Source: an uncultured Prevotellaceae bacterium | Lineage (GTDB): Bacteria; Bacteroidota; Bacteroidia; Bacteroidales; Muribaculaceae | NCBI GenBank assembly: GCA_900317325.1 | Contig: ONGE01000010.1 | Span: 1 to 64,000 of the forward strand | Length of the DNA: 64,000 bases | Direction: 5' to 3' | Shown here: positions 35,801-44,727 of the stretch, piece after piece | Layout of the letters: the number at the start of each line of letters is the position of its first letter | Numbering within the stretch: the stretch's first letter is position 1 | Translations under genes and position numbers: made by a program | The notes under the pieces: generated by a model | The model's input: only the letters and a program-made list of their open reading frames with translations | The model's database searches: none | Told to the model about the DNA's origin: nothing

Positions 35801-37285
35801 GCTTACCGTTGGCATACCGACTCCTTAGCCGCAATGGCATTTGATGCATCCATCTACTGTAAAGGTGCCATGTTGCGTTCCCGCAAACTGATGGAAAAAC
35901 AAATCGAAAGTACTGGTAATGAGACTGCCAGAAGATTATTGGAAGAGTTTAAGTCGACTTCTTTGCTGTTGGATCGTTCAGCAGACTATAACAACAAGCA
36001 GTATGCCGATTCTCTGATGGCTCGCAAGAATGTGCTCGAGAATGAAATAGTAGAGAAATCAAGCATGTTTGGCGATTACTCCAAAGAATTAGCCGCCAGC
36101 TGGCACGATGTAAGATCACATTTACAACCTGATGAAGCCGCTATTGAATTCAGTCAATATTGTCTGAACGACAATACCTATTATTGCGCGTTGGTTCTTA
36201 AGAGACAGGATAACTATCCATTTCTTATAACTCTATGCAATGAAAAAGAGTTGATGTCTGCCATGAACGCTTATACTGACTCTCGCCTGTACAACATCGT
36301 CTGGAGACCTTTGGAAGCATCACTGAATGGCATTAAAACGATTTACTTTTCGCCATCAGGAGTTATTCACCAAATTGCTGTCGAAGATGCTTTAGGTGAA
36401 GATGGACAGCGTATTTCAAACAAATACAATTTGTATAGACTGTCCAACACAAGGGCTCTTATCAGCAACAAGCCAGCCATTGACTCAAACAAAGCTTTAT
36501 TGATTGGTGGAATACAATACGATCTTGACCCAGAAGAATGGGAGCAGATCGCCAATAGTTGTGGAGAAGCTTTTGACAACACATTCGCATCACGAGATAT
36601 TGTGTCATTTGATGAAATCAAAACACGAGGAGCTCTTTATTACTTATCAGGCACAGGAGTAGAGGTTGACAACATTGCCGTTCAAATGAAGAAAGTGAAT
36701 GTACCCACTACATGTATTAAAGGCGCTGAAGCCTCAGAAGATTTGTTTAAAGCATCATGCCGTGACAATACCATCATCCATATTGCCACTCACGGTTTCT
36801 ATCTATCAGATGATACCGACATGCCCCACCAATCTGCCATTGGCAGCGAGGAAGACATCTCTATGAGCCGAAGTGGGTTATTGATGGCCGGTTCCATGTC
36901 CTACCTTGACAATGAGCAGATTCCTGATAATGTCGATGACGGCATTCTCACTGCCAGAGAAATATCCCGATTAGATTTAACCACAGCTTCACTTGTTACG
37001 CTCTCGGCTTGCGAAACTGCACTTGGCGACATTACCGGCGAAGGCGTTTTCGGACTTCAGCGAGGGTTCAAGAAGGCGGGAGCGAACAGTATCTTGATGT
37101 CGTTGTGGAAAGTGGATGACAATGCGACCTGCATGCTGATGACCGAATTCTACCGTAACTGGATTGGACAAGGCAAGAGCAAGCACAAGGCGCTGGAGCT
37201 TGCCAAAGAGGCCGTCCGCAACCATCCAGGCTGGGATGACCCGAAGTATTGGGCTGCATTCATTCTGCTTGACGGTTTAGATTGA
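32843..37285 (+). CDS. exported TPR-CHAT protease, copy 3 (large)
   Basis: 1480 residues; signal peptide MKHFLLFAFLLFYSGLCYSQ. Repeated TPR-like units run through the first ~1000 residues (for example LFAKGVELYQAGKYKEAIPY and ALLYANMAESE). The C-terminal CHAT domain has His1317 (IATHGFYLS) and Cys1390 (LSACETALG), followed by GVFGLQRGFKKAGANSILMS and the usual ending YWAAFILLDGLD. The large TPR part would give a wide binding surface. The N-terminal ~4.1 kb is A/T-rich, and the last ~300 bases after 36990 turn G/C-richer, an internal boundary that suggests recombination inside the CHAT domain. Confidence 0.9.
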   Translation: MKHFLLFAFLLFYSGLCYSQSVHNNELFAKGVELYQAGKYKEAIPYFEQVVRLDSIELGGIPRGGHSSVWLSSCWYKLGNTKKAKEIDNTGYETQPVDRRLTATIDSLLFLGMRTQDFEQGFKIFLRCIQMEHEIVPHPSTYRIVLLECASMALYGQNKTEEALLYANMAESECRQTVSHDNPQYVEVWKTKAQILFEAGRFDEALDELGKASNLLIGIKQTETKEFWGILDQAMRIAFLTGDNDGFVDCVPIILDLTQKLYGNQSEKYATELGDITLMAGEMQDSICIDVGQEYASVTESVYGHMSPQYQQACALLSKYSLTLMNYSLARNFFFQLFDVTEKMNPGQPETEYIKNFAITSTYLYEDLDSAEYFLNLALKDIDKTGIPKDATITGELLQGLILFMKGNYKEATPVLWNVLSSPENRALVDSVTFDFNKVLLAYSLCMSGDYTQGRIVGRQAIDKLRSYFMNPGTSGRARGLLKHLNGSISLFDNAHSNSLFTMPDSVQYAYAELRSELLRLKLEQMYQLEFDNEDWEFYLTLRDFGWTSNWTKDYLHTRKVVQLYTDIVLSKYGEQSWQYDMCLDALYQCYDDKDIERINLLKKQIAIEQQIYGKKDPIVISTLEKYYELIDDQESLLKLKAQHKNKGSNAGTLAYSYWNNKDYNSALKIYKEDFNHQIKNDYDAHSLGKTISNILMCLIELGQSDQVANECMNKMCMIEKRRPTLLRDVVTTLLATFYGLTDGEHDDLRLKCFEDMCNSFPDILGNDPELQACILTAPYHYRFYSINNLEQTLLAYDHGISLVKTVNKRLCSELQFKKLQTEYYVKYHIHISPQAGADIYRIGQEMQEILQAYSESESSTEAYLATAIQLQGAWLQKNSAEVNRLARLITPLMNMELNSIFNNSEIVRVLNNNWYVEMAPIKIEDYDNMLMDVMTHVDLGEANAQACAAMMNKRVKQVKEHITSPYYSQSVQEEMENLIQEATYMAYRWHTDSLAAMAFDASIYCKGAMLRSRKLMEKQIESTGNETARRLLEEFKSTSLLLDRSADYNNKQYADSLMARKNVLENEIVEKSSMFGDYSKELAASWHDVRSHLQPDEAAIEFSQYCLNDNTYYCALVLKRQDNYPFLITLCNEKELMSAMNAYTDSRLYNIVWRPLEASLNGIKTIYFSPSGVIHQIAVEDALGEDGQRISNKYNLYRLSNTRALISNKPAIDSNKALLIGGIQYDLDPEEWEQIANSCGEAFDNTFASRDIVSFDEIKTRGALYYLSGTGVEVDNIAVQMKKVNVPTTCIKGAEASEDLFKASCRDNTIIHIATHGFYLSDDTDMPHQSAIGSEEDISMSRSGLLMAGSMSYLDNEQIPDNVDDGILTAREISRLDLTTASLVTLSACETALGDITGEGVFGLQRGFKKAGANSILMSLWKVDDNATCMLMTEFYRNWIGQGKSKHKALELAKEAVRNHPGWDDPKYWAAFILLDGLD

Positions 37286-37312
37286 ATTTACATTAAGATA
37301 TCATTATCATCA

Positions 37313-40300
37313 ATGAATAATATGAAAAAGTATATTGAGTTACCGAGTATTCGTTTCTATTCAATTTGTTTTTTGTTGTTCGTTCTATCAGGATTCAGTT
37401 TGGAGGCTAAGGATGACAACAGTGAATTGATAAGAAAGATTGCTGAGGCTTGTGTCTCGGGCAGTCATGAAGAGAGTGACTGCAACTTGTTGAGACAGGG
37501 AGCCGAGCTATTCGGATTGCAGGAATTAACTGAACTGGCCATCATGTTGGAGAACAAAACCCTGGACAAGGGCGATAAACAGAAGATAGCTGCAACCTCA
37601 TCGCTGCTTGGATGGGCAGAGCGAAAATACGGAGAAGGTTCATTTGAGGCCATTATCTGCCGACGCAGTTACCTCAACGCCATCAGCTCAACAGATATGC
37701 TCAAGGCCCGCGAAATCAGCAAGAAGAACGCCAACCTCGCCAAAACCCTCGCAGCTAAGAATCCCCGCAACAAAGAACATAAGATACTTGAATTGGTAGC
37801 ACGCCTCGACTATCTCTATTCATTCGAACCATTCTCTGATGACAGTCCTGAGGGCTGGATAGAACTTTATACTGTAATCAAAGAAGCAGGACCATTCATT
37901 GATAAAGGAAAATGTGACACTCCCGAGCTAATTGATCTGTACATGCTTATTAACTCGTTGAGTAAACGGAGCACATCTTATCAGGACTATGTTAATGTCT
38001 ATCTGATGGACAGCGTGTTTAACGACAGCTATCCAATTAAAGCATTCGAGGATTGGGCCCAATTACTGAAAACAGCTTTGAATGGCTGCAAGGCCCTTCG
38101 AGGTGAAAACCATGTCCAGACATTATACCTTGAACTTGAGTATCTATCTGAACAATTCCAAAATCAATCAGGTGATTACGATGTCCTTCATTCTCGCATC
38201 AGCGAGATTCAGAATCGTTTGACCAATTACTGTCCACCCAATGACTTGCGACCTCTTGTCGCCGAATTGCTGAAATGGGACTGCGATATCGTGTATGGTA
38301 AAAACTTATATGAAGTGATGAGTCCCTTATCTGTTTTGCAGAAGATTGCTGATATCTACGGAGAAGAAAGCGATATCTATCTCAACTATCTATTCCGCAT
38401 CATGTATCAACAATTGGCTGTCAAACCAGAAAGGGCCGCCACTTTGTGCCAAGAAGCTCACACTCTAGCTGAAAAACTTTATCCTAAGGATTCAGATGAA
38501 TATGGATTCTACTTGCTGAACATGTTCGATGCCATACAGTCATTATCGGACCATAATCCACAGTTGCTTCAAGACTATGTCTCAAATATTTGCGAGCATT
38601 ATCGCGAATCTCACCACCCCACATGGTTATCTATCTCAATCGGGAGGAATCTGGCCACAAAACTTTCAGATATTCTGTTTCAATATGACTTAGCCGCAGA
38701 TATTGAGGAGATATCGTTCGATGATTTATGCCTAAAGGTTTCAAATAAATCTGCACTTTATGCCTATTGTTACTATGATAACGCATCCTGTCAAATAAAT
38801 GCTACCGATCAAGCCATCCATGGTAGTGCAGAACAAAGTCTTGAAAAATGCATCAAACTATTCAAACAATGCCATCTTAGTTCGGCTCATATCTCGTATT
38901 ATTTAGCTCTCTTGCTTTTCCAAAATCACAAAGAGGAAGAGGCCATTAAAGTCATGCGCCAAGGCATAGCCGACTGTATACCTGGAATTGATGACCAGTG
39001 GCGATGCCAACTGCAGCTGAGTTTGGCAAATTTCGGACTTTATAATCCGTCTTTATCAATTTCCGGCAAACAGATTGATGAACTTTTTAGTCAAGCTATT
39101 CCTTTCTTCATGCAACACCCTGAAAATCATAATGATATCTTTCTTTCAGGATATAGAATCATAGGTGATTATTATCGTTGCAAAAAACGCAATCAAGATG
39201 CTGAAGAGATATACAAACAAGGCCTTGAATTTGCTGAAACTCACAATGGCAATACACAACGCAATGAATACATTCAGCTAATATCAGCATTATGCTACTT
39301 ATATACAGACATCATGCAACTCGATAAAGCCGAACAACTCATGGAGGGCCGAATCGAATTACTTCAAAAAGATCCTTATTTTAACCGGCACGATTTCCTA
39401 CTCAATCTTTTATGGAACCGCTATTATGTAATGAAAAGCAAAAGCGATATTTCACTTAAAATGTTCGCGTTAAATGATATACTTAAAGAAGTGACTTTTA
39501 TCTATCAACGCAGTGGTAATAACCAAAAGGGATTCATCCAGTTGATGATTCCAGTACTTTTTGAGTATGGTTCATTTCTCAGCGAATGGTCTGAAATGAG
39601 AAAAGAAGCTGAGAGAGCCTTAAAATATAATGAGGGGCAACAGAATATCGATCCGATACTTAATTCTTTCATTCAACAAGAAGAGTCTTCCAAAGCACTA
39701 TTGCATGACATTTTCACTTATATCGAAGAAGTTGCAAATATCAATCCCACTTGGTTTGACGATATTGCGACATATCAACTTAATTCTTCTTTCTTCGACT
39801 ACTATATGTATGTTGAAAACGATACTTTAAGAGCAGAGAATTACTTGCAGAAAATCATACAATCCAACTCCATCATTAATCGCTATCGAGGCACATATCA
39901 GCTAGCACTATTGAGAATGAATCAGGGTAAAAATCATGAAGCTCTACGGTTATTTGAACAAATAAAATCAATCGCCAAACAATTACCTACATTATTTGGC
40001 GGACCTAAAAATAACTCAGAGTTTAACTACCTGCTTTGTTCATCATACTACAGTGTAAAAGAATATGAGAAGGCTATTGAGCCTGCTCGGGATTTCTTTA
40101 AGTATCAGCAACAGATGGTTCAACAGAACTTTGACTTTTTAACGCAGAGTGAGCGTGAGCAATTTGTCAGCGAACAGGGTGGAGCTGGCAGTACGGGGTT
40201 GTTGCTGCTACTGCCTCATTTCCCGGAGCGGTTGTCTGGTGAGGGTTATAATGCCGTGCTGGCCGAAAAAGGCCTGCTGCTGCGTTCATCTGAGCGCATC

Positions 40301-41731
40301 AAGCGGTCGATTCAACAACTCAAGGACCCCACATTGATTGCACAAATGGATACGTTGAACCGGTTGAATATGGCATTGAGCACCATGAACATGAATAATA
40401 GGAATCCTGGTGAAGAATTCTCATACAATCCCGAAGTCCTTGAACTGCGACAACAAATCGAAACGCTAGAACGTAACATCAACCGCCAAGCCGCCAAGTC
40501 CATCAGCGGAATGGAAACGCCTGACTGGAAGCATCTTCAACAGGCGCTTCGTCCTGGTGAGGCCGCTGTTGAGTTCGTTGTCTTAGACTCCATCGGCGCC
40601 ATCGTGCTGCTGCCCGAGGGTGAGCCACATTACATTTCATTGAATCAAGCCAGCAACCTGTGGCAAGAGCTTCACGGCCTCAGCAATTCTTTGGCCAACA
40701 GAAAAGCGAAGGCTTTATATGACGAAGACCGTTTCCATCTCTACGAGAAGATATGGCAGCCTATTGAGCCTCTGCTGAATGGGATTAAAACCGTGTATTT
40801 CTCCCCGACAAGTTTCTTGAACGAACTCGTCTTCTCGGCCTTCAAATGCGGTGCTACAGAATACCTTGCTGACCGCTACGATTTGCACCAGATGCTTTCG
40901 ACCGGCGACTTGATTGAACTCAGAAAAACCAATAATACCAGCCAACCGAAATCTGCGCTGCTCATCGGCGGCGTGTATTACAGCCCTGAGCATGAGCAAG
41001 TGGCTGCAGAATGGGCACGAAACAATGAGCAAAGGGCCATTGAAGACGAAAGGGGCGCCATCACTGAAGATAACGAAGAGTTCGGATATCTCCCCTTCAC
41101 GCGGTTAGAGGTTAATCGTCTGGGCAAGCTTCTCAGCAACAACCACGTGAACACTCAACAAGGAATCGGTTTTGAGCCCACCGAAGAGTCATTCCGTTCA
41201 CTCAGCAATGCCAGTCCTTCCATCATGCATCTCTCGACGCATGGATTCTTTGTTGCAGGCAACGATGTCGGGAAGAACAAATACCTCTCGCGCTTCCCCA
41301 TGTCGATGTACTCAAGCATGCAGCGATGTGGCCTGGTGCTGGCCGACGGCAACCACACTTGGGAAGGGGCGAAGGACAAGCCTGTAGATAATGATGGTAT
41401 CATCGCGGCCAGCGAAGTGGCTCTGCTTGATCTGAGTTCGACTCAGCTTGCCGTTCTGTCGGCCTGTCAAACCGCAGTGGGCGATTACAGTCAAGAAGGC
41501 GTTTATGGTATGCATCGCGGATTCAAGCAAGCAGGTGTCAAGAGCATACTCGCCACCATGTGGAATGTAAATGACCAGAGCACTGCACGCTTCATGGAGC
41601 TTTTCTATCAACGATGGTTGTCAGGAATGCCCATGCAACAATCATTCAACGAGGCGGTGAAAGACTTACGCAAAGAATACCCGTCACCATATTTTTGGGC
41701 ACCATTTGTCTTGATGGATGCCATCAATTAA
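37313..41731 (+). CDS. exported TPR-CHAT protease, copy 4 (large, mosaic)
   Basis: 1472 residues. A signal-like hydrophobic segment (FYSICFLLFVLSGFSLEAK) follows the start; ATG 37322 is an alternative. TPR-like helices fill ~60-950. The CHAT domain has His1310 (LSTHGFFVAG) and Cys1385 (LSACQTAVG), with YGMHRGFKQAGVKSILATMW after it. The first ~2.8 kb is A/T-rich; from about 40140 the composition switches to that of the flanking genes, near the TPR-CHAT border. The gene starts 27 bases after copy 3. Confidence 0.9.
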   Translation: MNNMKKYIELPSIRFYSICFLLFVLSGFSLEAKDDNSELIRKIAEACVSGSHEESDCNLLRQGAELFGLQELTELAIMLENKTLDKGDKQKIAATSSLLGWAERKYGEGSFEAIICRRSYLNAISSTDMLKAREISKKNANLAKTLAAKNPRNKEHKILELVARLDYLYSFEPFSDDSPEGWIELYTVIKEAGPFIDKGKCDTPELIDLYMLINSLSKRSTSYQDYVNVYLMDSVFNDSYPIKAFEDWAQLLKTALNGCKALRGENHVQTLYLELEYLSEQFQNQSGDYDVLHSRISEIQNRLTNYCPPNDLRPLVAELLKWDCDIVYGKNLYEVMSPLSVLQKIADIYGEESDIYLNYLFRIMYQQLAVKPERAATLCQEAHTLAEKLYPKDSDEYGFYLLNMFDAIQSLSDHNPQLLQDYVSNICEHYRESHHPTWLSISIGRNLATKLSDILFQYDLAADIEEISFDDLCLKVSNKSALYAYCYYDNASCQINATDQAIHGSAEQSLEKCIKLFKQCHLSSAHISYYLALLLFQNHKEEEAIKVMRQGIADCIPGIDDQWRCQLQLSLANFGLYNPSLSISGKQIDELFSQAIPFFMQHPENHNDIFLSGYRIIGDYYRCKKRNQDAEEIYKQGLEFAETHNGNTQRNEYIQLISALCYLYTDIMQLDKAEQLMEGRIELLQKDPYFNRHDFLLNLLWNRYYVMKSKSDISLKMFALNDILKEVTFIYQRSGNNQKGFIQLMIPVLFEYGSFLSEWSEMRKEAERALKYNEGQQNIDPILNSFIQQEESSKALLHDIFTYIEEVANINPTWFDDIATYQLNSSFFDYYMYVENDTLRAENYLQKIIQSNSIINRYRGTYQLALLRMNQGKNHEALRLFEQIKSIAKQLPTLFGGPKNNSEFNYLLCSSYYSVKEYEKAIEPARDFFKYQQQMVQQNFDFLTQSEREQFVSEQGGAGSTGLLLLLPHFPERLSGEGYNAVLAEKGLLLRSSERIKRSIQQLKDPTLIAQMDTLNRLNMALSTMNMNNRNPGEEFSYNPEVLELRQQIETLERNINRQAAKSISGMETPDWKHLQQALRPGEAAVEFVVLDSIGAIVLLPEGEPHYISLNQASNLWQELHGLSNSLANRKAKALYDEDRFHLYEKIWQPIEPLLNGIKTVYFSPTSFLNELVFSAFKCGATEYLADRYDLHQMLSTGDLIELRKTNNTSQPKSALLIGGVYYSPEHEQVAAEWARNNEQRAIEDERGAITEDNEEFGYLPFTRLEVNRLGKLLSNNHVNTQQGIGFEPTEESFRSLSNASPSIMHLSTHGFFVAGNDVGKNKYLSRFPMSMYSSMQRCGLVLADGNHTWEGAKDKPVDNDGIIAASEVALLDLSSTQLAVLSACQTAVGDYSQEGVYGMHRGFKQAGVKSILATMWNVNDQSTARFMELFYQRWLSGMPMQQSFNEAVKDLRKEYPSPYFWAPFVLMDAIN

Positions 41732-41742
41732 AGTAGAACATT

Positions 41743-44697
41743 ATGATGAAAAGAACATTCGTATTAACGGTTTTAGTGATCATCGGCATTGCCTGCTGGG
41801 GGCAGACAGTGGAGCAGGCCCGTGAGTTGCATCAGAAGGGCTATGCACTGCTTGACAGCGGGGATTATGTACAAGGGCGTGAATACACGCGGCAGGCGAT
41901 GGAGATGCGCCGCCAGCTGCTGGGCGAGGTGAGCGAGAATTACATCACGTCGCTGAACAATTATGCCCTGTCATTTGCAATGGAGCAGAACTACCAACGA
42001 GCCGTTGAATTGCAAGAGCAGGTGATGACCTTGTGCGACAAGCTGCCTTCGCCCCACCCCAACCTGGGCATGTACATGACCAACATGGGGCGCTACTACT
42101 ATATGACAAACAACTATCAGGCGGCTGCCACGACATGGGAACGAGCCCTGCCACTTGTCGAAAAGTTCAGCAAGATCTATGAATTCCTGCTCAACGGGCT
42201 TGGTTTAGTCTACAGCGAATTGGACGACAAGAAGAATCTGGAACATGTCATGTCGCCCATGGAGGAGCATAACCAACATGAATTGACTTTACCATGCGAC
42301 GAGCCTCAGTGCATGCTGGAACGCGCCCAGTACTATGCAGCCATCAAAGACAACGCAAAGGCCAAAGAACATTTCATGAAACTGCTGAAGATGAAGCTGG
42401 ATGATGCCATGAAAGCTCAGGCTTACGATGCCTATGCCAAGTTCCTTTTCTCCAACAACGACTATGTCAATGCAGCAGAGTATTCTCATTCTGGAGGCCT
42501 CGCACTGAAGCGAGTCCAAGGAGAAAACGAAGAGTATGTCCAAATGATGTACCGTGCGGCGGTCTATTCCTTCCTTGGTGACCAGTATCAGACGGCTGTT
42601 GACGACTATCAGACTGTCATCGGTTTCTATCGCCAGCATGATTCACCCGCAGCCCGCAAGAGCATTGCTGACTGCTTCAAGGGGATGGGCAACGCCTACA
42701 GCGGTCTCAAGAATTATGAGAAAGCCAAGGAATGCTTCACCAAGGTCATAGAGTATTACCAGACCTATGACATTGACAATGATGAGTACCCCAAAGCAAT
42801 ACTGCGTCTCGCCAAAGCCGAAAAGTTCAACAAGGAATTTGACACCAGTATCGATCACCACCAGCAGGCCATTACCCTGATGAAAGAACGAGGCATGAAC
42901 AACGAGCTGAGCGATGCCTACTCATCGCTGCAGCTATGCTATGCCCATGCCAACCGGCCCATGCCTGAAATGGACTATTCACTCCCCGATGCCGCCCGTG
43001 ATGCCCGCTTGAGAAGCATCATTGACGACAATCTGGCCAATCTGGAAATCACGCGCCAGTTTCTCGGTAATCTGACGTATGCACAATCCTTGGCAACCAT
43101 TGCAGGAAGCTACGCGATGCTTCAGGAGTATGCTCCCGCTGTCGATTACTACAAAAAATACATCGTTGCCGTGCGAGACGCCATCCGTGACGAATTCCGC
43201 CTTCAAGACGAGAATGAACGAATGATAACATGGCAAGACGAGGGCAACACCATACAGGAAATGCAAGAACTGATGGTCTCATTGCCAGTGGGCCAGGAGA
43301 CGCTGATGGATGAGTTGGCAGGGGTCATCTATGATGCAGAGCTGCTGTCCAAGGGTATCTTGCTCAACTCGTCTATTGAGTTTGAGCGAGTACTTAACGA
43401 CTTGGGAGACCGAAAACTCAAAGCTACCTACGAGCAGACCAAGGCCAACTCAAGCCGCATCGCCGACCTGCGCCAGCACGCCCAAAGCGATGAGGAACTT
43501 GAACAGTTACTGGCCTTGTCGCAGGAGAACCAGACACTGCTGCTGCAATTATACAACGGATGTGCCTTGCTGGCCGACTTCACCGACTATATCTCTTATA
43601 AATGGCAAGACGTCCAGCTAGCGCTGGACAAGAACGATGTCGCCATCGAGTTTGCCGCCATCAAAACAAGCATCTTCGACCAAGACAACTTCATGGCTGC
43701 CCTCGTGCTGACCAAGGATATGAACCATCCTGTGGCCCTGCCAGTGTGCAATCTGGCCGAGGCCCGCATGATAGAAAACCACGAACAACTGTTTGAGTTA
43801 TCGGGCAATCCCGTGTGGGGAGCACTGAGCCAATATCTTGCAGGCAAGAAGCGCATCTTCTTCTCGCCCGACGGCAGTTTCAACCGCATCGGCATCGAGT
43901 ACCTGCTATATGATGGCCAGCCATTGTCCCAGCAATACGAGGTTTACCGCCTGTCATCCACCAAGGAACTTTGCCACAAAAGAACCGCTACCCCTATCCG
44001 GCAAGTGACACTGCTGGGCGATATCGACTACAACGAAGCGGCTGACTTGAGCGACCGTCTGGATTCAGAAGTGCTTGAAGGATTCCGTGGAAATAAAGGT
44101 CTGGCCAACCTGGACAACACCAAACTTGAGGTCGACGAGATCGAGAAATTGCTGAAAACCAAGAAAAACATGAAAGTGCACAAGCTGATAGGCCCCAAGG
44201 CCAGCCACACCGCCTTCAACAAACTTAATAAGTCCAACGTGAATGTGCTCCACATCGCCACCCATGGCATGTACCACGATCAGAAGGGAGCGAGCGACGC
44301 CCAGTCGATGGACAACGCTTATCTTGCCCTCGCCGGTGCCAATGTGAGCGACGACGGCTTTATTACTGCGGCCGAGATTGCCAAGATGAATCTGCGAGAA
44401 TGTGATTTGGCCGTGCTGTCGGCCTGTGAGACGGGACTCGGCAAGTTGGGAGGAGACGGCGTGTTCGGTTTGCAACGCGGATTCAAGAATGCCGGAGTCC
44501 GCACACTGCTCATGAGCCTCAAGCAAGTGCACGATGCATCCACAGCCCTGATGATGACGGCCTTCTATCGCGAACTGCTGAAAGGTTGCACCAAACGCGA
44601 AGCCCTCATCAATGCTCAAAACGAGCTACGCAGCAAGGGCTATAACGATGCCCGATACTGGGCCTCCTTCATCCTGTTGGATGCTTTAGACCAGTAA
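41743..44697 (+). CDS. exported TPR-CHAT protease, copy 5
   Basis: 984 residues; signal peptide region MMKRTFVLTVLVIIGIACWG ending at GQT. Classical TPR units occupy ~25-420 (LHQKGYALLDSGDYVQGREY, KGMGNAYSGLKNYEKAKECF). The CHAT domain has His841 (IATHGMYHD) and Cys895 (LSACETGLG), then VFGLQRGFKNAGVRTLLMSL and YWASFILLDALD. A Lys-Gln replaces the usual Trp in 'SLW' (SLKQVHD). Composition is uniform. It is the last gene of the operon and converges with the PUL regulator gene, with 30 bases between the stop codons and no evident hairpin. Confidence 0.92.
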   Translation: MMKRTFVLTVLVIIGIACWGQTVEQARELHQKGYALLDSGDYVQGREYTRQAMEMRRQLLGEVSENYITSLNNYALSFAMEQNYQRAVELQEQVMTLCDKLPSPHPNLGMYMTNMGRYYYMTNNYQAAATTWERALPLVEKFSKIYEFLLNGLGLVYSELDDKKNLEHVMSPMEEHNQHELTLPCDEPQCMLERAQYYAAIKDNAKAKEHFMKLLKMKLDDAMKAQAYDAYAKFLFSNNDYVNAAEYSHSGGLALKRVQGENEEYVQMMYRAAVYSFLGDQYQTAVDDYQTVIGFYRQHDSPAARKSIADCFKGMGNAYSGLKNYEKAKECFTKVIEYYQTYDIDNDEYPKAILRLAKAEKFNKEFDTSIDHHQQAITLMKERGMNNELSDAYSSLQLCYAHANRPMPEMDYSLPDAARDARLRSIIDDNLANLEITRQFLGNLTYAQSLATIAGSYAMLQEYAPAVDYYKKYIVAVRDAIRDEFRLQDENERMITWQDEGNTIQEMQELMVSLPVGQETLMDELAGVIYDAELLSKGILLNSSIEFERVLNDLGDRKLKATYEQTKANSSRIADLRQHAQSDEELEQLLALSQENQTLLLQLYNGCALLADFTDYISYKWQDVQLALDKNDVAIEFAAIKTSIFDQDNFMAALVLTKDMNHPVALPVCNLAEARMIENHEQLFELSGNPVWGALSQYLAGKKRIFFSPDGSFNRIGIEYLLYDGQPLSQQYEVYRLSSTKELCHKRTATPIRQVTLLGDIDYNEAADLSDRLDSEVLEGFRGNKGLANLDNTKLEVDEIEKLLKTKKNMKVHKLIGPKASHTAFNKLNKSNVNVLHIATHGMYHDQKGASDAQSMDNAYLALAGANVSDDGFITAAEIAKMNLRECDLAVLSACETGLGKLGGDGVFGLQRGFKNAGVRTLLMSLKQVHDASTALMMTAFYRELLKGCTKREALINAQNELRSKGYNDARYWASFILLDALDQ

Positions 44698-44727
44698 CCC
44701 ATCCAACTAAAGGTGTGTTAACAGGGG

